This document shows positions 1 to 5,315 of a DNA stretch of 7,163 nt, piece by piece (positions within the stretch are counted from its first letter, which is position 1; each line of letters starts with the position of its first letter). The DNA is from Spirochaetaceae bacterium (lineage in GTDB: Bacteria; Spirochaetota; Spirochaetia; Treponematales; Breznakiellaceae): positions 1 to 7,163 of the forward strand of contig JAIRPU010000155.1 of assembly GCA_031256815.1 (NCBI GenBank). The letters are read 5' to 3'. The notes below the pieces were generated by a model. It saw nothing but the letters and a program-made list of their open reading frames with translations. It ran no database searches and was not told the origin of the DNA. Made by a program: the position numbers and the translations under genes.

Positions 1-1
1 A

Positions 2-274
2 AAGGCAGATGATTTTCAAAAAGAAAGCACAAGGGAAAAAATACTTAATAATCTTGTTGGCGAATTTCTGGAAAACATGCGCAACTCGCTTGTCGATTAT
101 CGTTTTTTCTTTGATGAATGTGTCGACAGGCTGGAAAATCTTGAATACAACGATTGTAAAATAATCACCGTATCAGATTTTTTCCAGATACTCCCGCAGG
201 ACGCGGCGTATAAAATCGCGGCGGAGGCTTTTGATTATGCCAAAGAGCGGGACGAATTTACGATGGGGGAATAG
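2..274 (+). CDS. Tail assembly chaperone-like protein, C-terminal part (5' end outside window)
   Basis: The frame is open from the first bases of the window and ends at TAG 272-274, so about 90 C-terminal residues are visible. An internal ATG at 77 exists, but the open frame continues upstream of it with no Shine-Dalgarno support for a start there, so I treat this as a truncated gene. The visible part is acidic, helical-looking and contains no catalytic motif or membrane segment. The assignment rests on position: in siphophages the gene just before the tape measure usually encodes the chaperone (lambda G-like) that binds tape measure and tail-tube subunits in the cytoplasm. It is supported by the overlapping -1 frame downstream, as in lambda G/GT. 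I recognise no family from the residues alone. It could instead be another small tail protein. Confidence 0.55.
   Translation, partial: KADDFQKESTREKILNNLVGEFLENMRNSLVDYRFFFDECVDRLENLEYNDCKIITVSDFFQILPQDAAYKIAAEAFDYAKERDEFTMGE
265..271 (+). promoter_or_regulatory. Candidate -1 programmed ribosomal frameshift site
   Basis: Five consecutive G followed by AA (G GGG GAA in the chaperone frame) lie directly before the chaperone TAG at 272. A P-site tRNA-Gly on GGG can re-pair perfectly at GGG one base back, which moves ribosomes into the frame open from 235 to 597. The A-site re-pairing (GAA to GGA) is imperfect, so this is not a canonical X XXY YYZ heptamer. An inverted repeat CAACAG (284-289) / CTGTTG (304-309), beginning 12 nt downstream, could form a stimulatory hairpin. 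The position just upstream of a tape measure gene matches the conserved G/GT frameshift of tailed phages. Confidence 0.45.
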
Positions 275-597
275 AGCGCCTAACAACAGGCTTGCGGCTG
301 CTGCTGTTGGGCGAAACAAAAAATTCAGGTTCAGGCGATCCGTATCCCGTGATTGTGCCTGGACTTGCAAAGCCTGTGAACAGTACGAAGGTTGAGGATT
401 ATGTCAATAACGAGTTTTGGTTTTATTACGAATTCTACATATCCTGTAAACACGCAGGGCAGCCATGGGCCTGTGGCTGGCTGGACTGGCCGCCGTGGTC
501 GGTTCAGCTTACAACCGCATTTGACATCATTATCGAGGGAGAAAAAGCGCGCAATGACCGGCAATTCCAGGCGGCGTTACATGGAGCAAGGATATAA
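268..597 (+). CDS. -1 frame extension of the tail assembly chaperone (GT-like 'T' domain)
   Basis: This frame is open from 235, overlaps the end of the chaperone gene by about 40 bases and ends at TAA 595-597. It has no ATG at its beginning. The only early start-like codon is TTG at 292, which lacks a convincing Shine-Dalgarno motif. I therefore infer that it is reached by -1 frameshifting at 265-271, adding about 109 residues to a minority of chaperone molecules. In lambda the T part of GT recruits tail-tube subunits to the tape measure complex. The extension has a hydrophobic LRLLLLG stretch, a Gly/Pro-rich linker (NSGSGDPYP) and an aromatic region with Trp-rich motifs (FWFYYEFY, WACGWLDWPPW), ending in a charged segment. 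Start from TTG 292 as an independent 101-residue protein remains possible. Confidence 0.5.
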   Translation, partial: GIERLTTGLRLLLLGETKNSGSGDPYPVIVPGLAKPVNSTKVEDYVNNEFWFYYEFYISCKHAGQPWACGWLDWPPWSVQLTTAFDIIIEGEKARNDRQFQAALHGARI

Positions 598-603
598 CGC
601 GGA

Positions 604-1005
604 CTACTTCACAAGGCTGTCATTATCTCTTTGGGCGCGTAAGGCATCTATCTTTTTTTGCTCTATACTTTTTAGAAGGGCGTCAGTATCTGCCAGCAGT
701 TGTTCAGTGTTCCGTGATTTTTTCGATTCTCTTTCCCGCTTTTTTGTCTTGAAGTGGTGGACTCTGCCAACAATAAAAAGAATTACAAGAAGAAGCCAGT
801 GCCAAAAAGAAATAATCGGCGGTATGTTTGGTACAAAAGCCAGTATAACAAGTAATACAGTTGCACCGAGACCGATAAAAAACAATATTTTATCAAAGCG
901 GGAACTTTTGGAAACAAGTACAAAAACAAAGATTACCGTAAAAGCAATTCCTGAAAGAATAAGCCATACAGTTGGATATGAAACTATATATACAGGAATT
1001 CCCAT
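604..1005 (-). CDS. Small three-helix inner-membrane protein with charged C-terminal tail (copy 1)
   Basis: This 133-residue protein is encoded opposite to the tail operon. The start is well supported: AAGGAG (plus-strand 1014-1019) lies 8 nt before ATG, and a near-consensus promoter lies just upstream. Hydrophobic segments at roughly residues 10-31, 38-58 and 62-80 predict three membrane helices. Basic residues in the first loop (SKSSRFDK) and after the third helix (KTKKRERE) place these cytoplasmically, so the N-terminus should be outside. Residues ~84-133 form a charged, probably coiled-coil cytoplasmic tail. No enzymatic motif is visible. From about residue 40 it aligns with the second minus-strand membrane protein, sharing FF-G in helix 2, an N-[IM]-PPI loop and a basic patch after helix 3. 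Its 3' end converges on the chaperone extension with only 6 bp between, and no terminator is visible. Family unknown; a lysogenic-conversion (moron) or superinfection-exclusion role is inference. Confidence 0.75.
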   Translation of the reverse strand: MGIPVYIVSYPTVWLILSGIAFTVIFVFVLVSKSSRFDKILFFIGLGATVLLVILAFVPNIPPIISFWHWLLLVILFIVGRVHHFKTKKRERESKKSRNTEQLLADTDALLKSIEQKKIDALRAQRDNDSLVK

Positions 1006-1025
1006 GCGATATACTCCTTCTTCTG

Positions 1026-1054
1026 ATTATCGGCAGGGGAAGTCTGCTTGTCAA
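1026..1054 (-). promoter_or_regulatory. Sigma70-type promoter for the copy 1 membrane gene
   Basis: Read on the minus strand, a perfect -35 TTGACA (1054-1049) and -10 GATAAT (1031-1026, 5 of 6 consensus) are separated by exactly 17 bp. The expected transcription start, about 1019, falls at the Shine-Dalgarno motif, giving a very short leader of about 14 nt. This is the strongest promoter I see in the window, and it points against the late tail operon, so the membrane gene can be expressed independently of lytic transcription. The spacer contains a weak inverted repeat GCAG/CTGC (1033-1036, 1044-1047), too short to call an operator. Confidence 0.75.
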
Positions 1055-1065
1055 TACAAATATGG

Positions 1066-1104
1066 GGAGGCAGCATAAATGTCAGACCTTGCTCTTAAAA
1101 TAAC
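1066..1104 (+). repeat. Direct repeat, left copy (tape-measure leader and first codons)
   Basis: From the Shine-Dalgarno motif GGAGG through ATG 1079 and the first eight to nine codons, this stretch matches 1540-1577 with one 1-nt indel and about two mismatches over about 38 bases. Beyond it nucleotide similarity falls quickly, although encoded residues stay similar for about 20 further codons. It marks the left boundary of the orphan tape-measure start and may be the homology used in the duplication or cassette exchange. Confidence 0.75.
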
Positions 1105-1221
1105 AGCGGATACCGCGGCAGCAAGTATGTCTTTTAAGGACATGGCGTCCTCCAGCGAAGTATTGCAGAAGAAAATTGCAAAACTAAGTGAAGACCTGGG
1201 CAAAAGCGAAGGAGAGATATT
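1079..1221 (+). pseudogene. Orphan 5' fragment of a tape measure gene
   Basis: A strong Shine-Dalgarno motif (GGGGAGG, 1064-1070) and ATG at 1079 begin a frame whose first 42 residues share 24 identities with the intact tape measure protein at 1552, 18 of them in the first 21 (MSDLALKITA-TAAAS--FKD). Similarity stops near codon 45-47, exactly where the 3' end of the second minus-strand membrane gene begins at 1222. The frame then stays open only as antisense of that gene, ending at TAA 1574-1576 inside the true tape measure gene. I read this as the left-behind start of a former or second tape measure gene. Divergence from the intact copy is too high for a recent duplication within this genome. 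It retains all translation signals, so a short peptide may still be made. Confidence 0.75.
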
Positions 1222-1482
1222 TCACTCCCTCCGACCTCTTTGTTTGAGGTATCGTATTCTGCGGAAAACAACAAGCGCCAGAATAAACAAGCCAAGAAAA
1301 GCACCCGTAATAGGCGGCATATTAACGCGGCTAAGAACAAGCACTACATATAAAACAATAGCAGTAATACCTACAAAAAATGTTATACGGGTTTCCAGAG
1401 GCAATTTACGCCACATCCAAACAAAGCAAGCGGCGCCAAACACTAAACTCATGCCGATTGTCCACGGAATCCAAATAAACAT
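1222..1482 (-). CDS. Small three-helix inner-membrane protein (copy 2)
   Basis: This 86-residue protein is encoded on the minus strand directly upstream of the intact tape measure gene. AAGGTG (plus-strand 1491-1496) lies 8 nt before the ATG, the same spacing as in copy 1. Predicted helices lie at about residues 5-24, 33-51 and 57-73. The first loop (RKLPLETR) and the end (RRIRYLKQRGRRE) are basic and should be cytoplasmic, giving the same N-out, C-in topology as copy 1. The two align best from the second helix to the basic end, at roughly one third identity, including the outer-loop motif N-[IM]-PPI. Copy 2 lacks the ~50-residue charged tail. Its transcript would run through the orphan tape-measure fragment toward copy 1, with no visible terminator. 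No family is recognised; a role in blocking superinfection through the tape measure is inference. Confidence 0.75.
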   Translation of the reverse strand: MFIWIPWTIGMSLVFGAACFVWMWRKLPLETRITFFVGITAIVLYVVLVLSRVNMPPITGAFLGLFILALVVFRRIRYLKQRGRRE

Positions 1483-1503
1483 CTACTCCACACCTTACCA
1501 TAC

Positions 1504-1532
1504 ACTATACACTAACTGGTTAAAAAAATCAA
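1504..1532 (-). promoter_or_regulatory. Sigma70-type promoter for the copy 2 membrane gene
   Basis: On the minus strand, TTGATT (-35, 1532-1527, 4 of 6 consensus) and TATAGT (-10, 1509-1504, 5 of 6) are 17 bp apart. The distance from the -10 to the start codon is almost the same as in copy 1 (22 versus 21 nt), again leaving a very short leader. The spacer holds a small inverted repeat TAAC-TG-GTTA (1513-1522) that could bind a regulator, but it is too short to be sure. The -35 lies only 7 bp from the tape measure Shine-Dalgarno motif, so both functions share one 69-bp intergenic region. Confidence 0.65.
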
Positions 1533-1539
1533 GAAAAAC

Positions 1540-1577
1540 GGAGGCTCATAAATGTCAGATCTTGCTCTTAAAATAAC
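1540..1577 (+). repeat. Direct repeat, right copy (tape-measure leader and first codons)
   Basis: This is the partner of 1066-1104. GGAGG at 1540-1544 is the Shine-Dalgarno motif of the intact tape measure gene, 7 nt before ATG 1552. The match extends through the codons for MSDLALKIT. The two copies are 474 bp apart and bracket the orphan fragment plus the copy 2 membrane gene. Confidence 0.75.
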
Positions 1578-4500
1578 TGCCAATACGGCTGCCGCGTCAG
1601 CCGCGTTTAAGGACATAGCCGCGCAGTCCGAGGATTTTGGCAAAAAAGTTGAGCAATTCACGGAAAAATTCAAGGACGAAAGCGTAGACAGATTTATAGA
1701 GCGCCAAAAGATAGCGGCAATCGCAATGCAAGCCGCCGGCCGTGATACGGACGGTCTAAAGTCGCAGGTATCCGCCTACCAACGCGAAATCGAGAAGCTC
1801 GTAAAAGCTGGGCTTGACCCTGAAGATGAGGCAATTAAAAAACTACAGGGCGAATATATTCGACTATCTGATGAAATGAACAAAAATAAAAATTCAACAG
1901 ATTCATTAAATGACCAAATGCAAAATTTATCAAATGCGCTTAATGTTGCAAGAGGAGCATTTAGCGGAATAAAAAACGACATTACCAATGTGTATAACGC
2001 TATAAATTCCTTCGCGTCAGGAACAGCCGAGGCAGGGGATGCGGCGGCAAAAACGGCGCGGGTAATCGGCACCACAGCCGAGGCGTGGCAAGAACTTTCA
2101 TACGCCGCCAAAATGTCAGGGGTTGAATCGTCCACACTGCAAAGTTCCATGCAAAAACTCAACAAAACGATGGGCGATCTCAAGAGCGGTTCCGGTGCGC
2201 TGGCAAAGTATTTAGGCGCAAACGACAAGGCGCTGCTCAAAAATCTGCAATCCGCCGGAAACACCGAAGAAGCCTTTACCCTGCTCATGGACGCGATAAA
2301 CAAGGCCCCGGACGAATTCACGCGGGCACAGTTGGCGCAGGAGGCGTTTGGCAAGAGCGGACAGGACTTGATCAAAATCGCCGAAGTGGGAACGGACGGT
2401 ATCGCGGCGTTACGCGAAGAAGCGCGTAAATACGGCGTTATAAGTAACGAGACAGCCGCCGCAAGCGAGGCGTTTAAGGACGCGCAGGAGCGGGCGCAAA
2501 AAGCCGTTGAAGGCGTAAAAAACAAATTAGCCGCCGAATTTTTGCCAGCGCTTACAGATGTTATTAACAGTTTTGCTGATTTTATCGCCAGTATTGGCGA
2601 CATCGGGTCGGTACTAAATACACTGATCCCTATTGTCGCCGGAGCCGCCGCCGCAATAATGTCATTCATGATCATAACAAAAGTAATAATGCTGGTGCAG
2701 GCTTTACAGGCGGCAATGGTGGCCCTTGGAGGCGCTATCTCATTGTCAGGAATAGGAGGAATAGCGTTAGCGCTGGGGGCGGTCGTTACCGTTGCGGGAT
2801 ATGTTGCTAAAGCGTTAAATGATGCCGCCCACGGCGGGGAAAAATTAGCGAAATCCATGCAAGACACATCCAGCAAGGCAGAGTCAATGCTTGCCGAGTG
2901 GCAGCGGCTTAATGGAGAAAAAGCGTTAGACGAAGAAACGTCTACCCGTTTATTAGCGCTATACCCTGGCCTTGCCGATAAAATGGATGTAAACACGGCC
3001 AGCGCGTCAGACCTGCTAAAGGCGATCAAAGAGTTAAATGAAGAAAATGCGAAAAAAGGGGCTCAAGAGTGGATAGATAAATTACAAAAAGATCAGAATA
3101 AACTAAACAAAGCGATTGAAGACTGTGAAGAATACGCCATAAAAGCCAAAGAAAATATCAGACAGGCAATGGCTATGGGGGACGTTGCAAAGGCAAAAGA
3201 ATTTGAAGAAGCAATGGAAGTTTACGCCGAAGCCGTAACAAAAATGAGAAAAAAGGTGGTAAACGATGTTGATCAGGCAAACGCGATACTGGGAACCGTT
3301 GGAAAAAAACTCGGAGACAACGGTGTTATAATCGACATTCCGGTAACAATATCTGGTCCGACAGAAGAAGAAAAAAGCGCCGCAGCCGAAGCCGCCCGAA
3401 AAGCCGCCCAGGAGATTGAAAAAGCAAGAACCGAAGCAGAAGCGGAGGCGAAAAAAACACTGTCACAACGACTGGGAGATATATATTCACAAAATGACAA
3501 AGCTATTAACGAGGGAAGAATAAAAGACCTTACCAATTATTTGAATAGTATAGCCAGTCTTGAAAAAGGTGGCGCGGAAGAACGCAATAGAGCTATTACT
3601 GAAGCGGCGACGGCATTATTAAATAATACTAAAATTAGGGCGGATGAGCGCGTATTTATTGAACAGGCGGTAAACGCTGCCATTGCGGAAAGCAACGACA
3701 AAGCCCGCAAAGAAAGAGAAGATGCCGAAAAAGAAGCGGAACGGATACGAAAAGAAACAGCCCTTGCCGCTCTCAAAGACCGCCTTTCTATGTTAGGTGA
3801 AACCGAAGCCCAGGCGGAAAACGAACGTGTAGATCAAATTAAGGGCATCCTGGAAAAACGCCTTGCCGCAGAGGACGCATACAGGGCAAGGACGCTTGAA
3901 GACGATAACCTTTCAGGCGCGGCGCGGATTCAGTACATGCGCGATCAGGCGGCGCTTGTACAGAAACAGCTTGATGAGCAGTACGCAATGGAACAGGATA
4001 AGTACAAGAACAATGAGGAAGCCCTTGCCGCGTTAAGAGCCCAGTACGATGAAAACACAAAATCAGCTCAAGCGGCGCTGCACGCATGGGAAGAAGCCGA
4101 GCTTCAGCGGTCAGAGGACGCTAAAACCGAAATACGGCGGCAGACTTTAGACGCCGCCGTTGATCTCGCCGGAAGTATGTCTCAACTTATAGAATCAGCC
4201 GGTAAAGAAAACCGCGAGGCGGCTATAGCGGCAAGGGCGCTTGCCTCAGCCCAGGGTCTTATCAATACCTACCTCGCGTTTACGGCGGCGCTGGCCAACG
4301 GCGCAAAATTGGGCCCCGTTGTCGCAGGTATTCAGGCGGCGGCGGTGCTTGCGGCGGGCATTGCGCAGCAGGTAAAGATAATGTCTACTCCCATTCCGGC
4401 GGCGGAAACGGGCGGCAGCTTTATGGTGCCTGACACCGGTCGTGTTGATGGCGCTCTTATGCGCGTTAACAGAGGAGAGCGGGTGGACGTAACTCCGGCA

Positions 4501-4632
4501 GGTCTTGCGGGGCGTCAAGGCGGGCAGCAGATTTTTAATTTGGTTTTCGACGGCCAGGCGCTGGCGTATGCGATAAATAAACTGGCGCGGGGCGGGGAGT
4601 TATACACCTTACAATTAGCGGGGAACTTATGA
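1552..4632 (+). CDS. Phage tail tape measure protein
   Basis: This 1026-residue protein sets tail length, fills the tail tube and is released at infection to help pass DNA through the cell envelope. ATG 1552 is preceded by GGAGG at 7 nt. Residues 1-135 are helical and charged. Residues ~155-300 form the conserved tape-measure core, with WQELSYAAKMSG at 179 and a QEAFGKSGQDL-type motif near 263-273. Residues ~354-422 are a long hydrophobic stretch able to span membranes. Residues ~604-880 are Ala/Glu/Lys-rich coiled coil. The end carries the typical tape-measure signature: a hydrophobic LASAQGLINTYLAF segment (~895), PIPAAETGG (~947) and RVDGALMRVNRGERVDV (~964). I see no peptidase or lysozyme domain. 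At the usual ~0.15 nm per residue the tail would be about 150 nm. Base composition changes sharply along the gene, suggesting mosaic history. The last codons overlap the next gene. Confidence 0.93.
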   Translation: MSDLALKITANTAAASAAFKDIAAQSEDFGKKVEQFTEKFKDESVDRFIERQKIAAIAMQAAGRDTDGLKSQVSAYQREIEKLVKAGLDPEDEAIKKLQGEYIRLSDEMNKNKNSTDSLNDQMQNLSNALNVARGAFSGIKNDITNVYNAINSFASGTAEAGDAAAKTARVIGTTAEAWQELSYAAKMSGVESSTLQSSMQKLNKTMGDLKSGSGALAKYLGANDKALLKNLQSAGNTEEAFTLLMDAINKAPDEFTRAQLAQEAFGKSGQDLIKIAEVGTDGIAALREEARKYGVISNETAAASEAFKDAQERAQKAVEGVKNKLAAEFLPALTDVINSFADFIASIGDIGSVLNTLIPIVAGAAAAIMSFMIITKVIMLVQALQAAMVALGGAISLSGIGGIALALGAVVTVAGYVAKALNDAAHGGEKLAKSMQDTSSKAESMLAEWQRLNGEKALDEETSTRLLALYPGLADKMDVNTASASDLLKAIKELNEENAKKGAQEWIDKLQKDQNKLNKAIEDCEEYAIKAKENIRQAMAMGDVAKAKEFEEAMEVYAEAVTKMRKKVVNDVDQANAILGTVGKKLGDNGVIIDIPVTISGPTEEEKSAAAEAARKAAQEIEKARTEAEAEAKKTLSQRLGDIYSQNDKAINEGRIKDLTNYLNSIASLEKGGAEERNRAITEAATALLNNTKIRADERVFIEQAVNAAIAESNDKARKEREDAEKEAERIRKETALAALKDRLSMLGETEAQAENERVDQIKGILEKRLAAEDAYRARTLEDDNLSGAARIQYMRDQAALVQKQLDEQYAMEQDKYKNNEEALAALRAQYDENTKSAQAALHAWEEAELQRSEDAKTEIRRQTLDAAVDLAGSMSQLIESAGKENREAAIAARALASAQGLINTYLAFTAALANGAKLGPVVAGIQAAAVLAAGIAQQVKIMSTPIPAAETGGSFMVPDTGRVDGALMRVNRGERVDVTPAGLAGRQGGQQIFNLVFDGQALAYAINKLARGGELYTLQLAGNL

Positions 4633-5315
4633 CAATCCTTTTTAATGACATTTTGCAAAATTCGGACGCGCCAAAATCGCTTATCTCTCCAGCGCTCTCG
4701 GATATATATGAAAAGCCAAGCGGCGCTTTTTTGGGTGAGACAGAAATTCATTTTGGCGGCGTACAAAAAATTAACTGCATCGGCATAGGAAACACGGACG
4801 CGCAAGAGCTTGCCTTCTTTTTTAATTATAACGATCCTGAAAGCGAACCGTATTACATTGTCTTTAACGGCAACGGCTTGTATAAACTGCCTGAAACAGT
4901 GGAAGCAAGCGATCTTATGTTTATATCAGACGGGACTTTTACCGGACGCATTGCGATGGGAAACGGAATTAAAATCTGCACCTCGATTGCAAAGGAGCCA
5001 GGGCTTGCAAGTACGGCATCTCCGCGCCTTACCCTTTCGGGGCAGGTTATGCCGGGGCGCGGCGGCTACACCTACCGGACGCTTTCCCTTGACAGCAGGT
5101 ACAAACTGGGCGCGCAAGCAATGGCAGAAATTGCGGCCGGCTACAAGTATATCGGCATGGGTTATCCGTTTTTTGTTAACCTGGAAGAAGAGTCTTACAA
5201 GCTCTGGTATGACAAGTTATACGCTGAAGAGCGAAACCAGCGCGAAATGTCTTTTGAAGGCGGCATAATGCAGTATTTATATTCCCGCAGGTGGGAATTT
5301 GAGGAGCGTTTTTAA
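4629..5315 (+). CDS. Distal-tail-like phage structural protein
   Basis: This 228-residue protein starts at an ATG overlapping the tape measure stop (ATGA), which implies translational coupling. GGGGA precedes the start. It lies in the place of the distal tail protein in siphophages, between tape measure and hub, where such proteins form the ring joining tail tube and tip. The sequence looks all-beta for residues 1-170: an N-terminal part with HFGGVQKINCIGIGNTD resembling a jelly-roll strand pair, then GRIAMGNGIKICTS (from ~106) and the SGQVMPGRGGYTYRTLSLD stretch. A helical, aromatic C-terminus (LYAEERNQRE, RRWEFEERF) follows. There is no signal peptide or membrane helix. A carbohydrate-binding or adaptor role is possible from the beta-rich character, but that is inference. 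Family membership was not checked by search. Confidence 0.6.
   Translation: MTILFNDILQNSDAPKSLISPALSDIYEKPSGAFLGETEIHFGGVQKINCIGIGNTDAQELAFFFNYNDPESEPYYIVFNGNGLYKLPETVEASDLMFISDGTFTGRIAMGNGIKICTSIAKEPGLASTASPRLTLSGQVMPGRGGYTYRTLSLDSRYKLGAQAMAEIAAGYKYIGMGYPFFVNLEEESYKLWYDKLYAEERNQREMSFEGGIMQYLYSRRWEFEERF

Noticed and set aside
574..600. Inverted repeat GCGTTA/TAACGC as a bidirectional terminator between the convergent genes
   Set aside because: The stem is six base pairs with a 15-nt loop and no T run on either strand, so it is not a credible intrinsic terminator.
581..616. ATG at 581 starting MEQGYNADYFTR, perhaps the start of a gene cut off by the membrane-gene unit
   Set aside because: Only about 12 residues precede antisense sequence, the SD is weak, and no partner half is found downstream. 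Possible relic, but not supportable.
1033..1047. GCAG/CTGC inverted repeat in the copy 1 promoter spacer as a repressor operator
   Set aside because: The arms are only four bases, and the equivalent spacer of copy 2 has a different repeat, so chance is likely.
392..1078. Plus-strand frame of 228 codons across the chaperone extension and copy 1 membrane gene
   Set aside because: It is an out-of-frame and antisense shadow. The minus-strand reading has SD, promoter and a coherent three-helix protein.
604..1551. Insertion sequence or intron carrying the membrane genes
   Set aside because: There are no transposase, terminal inverted repeats, target-site duplication or intron motifs. The only repeats are the tape-measure leaders themselves.
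1776..3029. Long minus-strand open frame (417 codons) inside the tape measure gene
   Set aside because: It is antisense of a clear tape measure coding region, Ser/Ala-rich in the way expected from complementing Ala/Glu/Lys codons, and has no SD or family resemblance.
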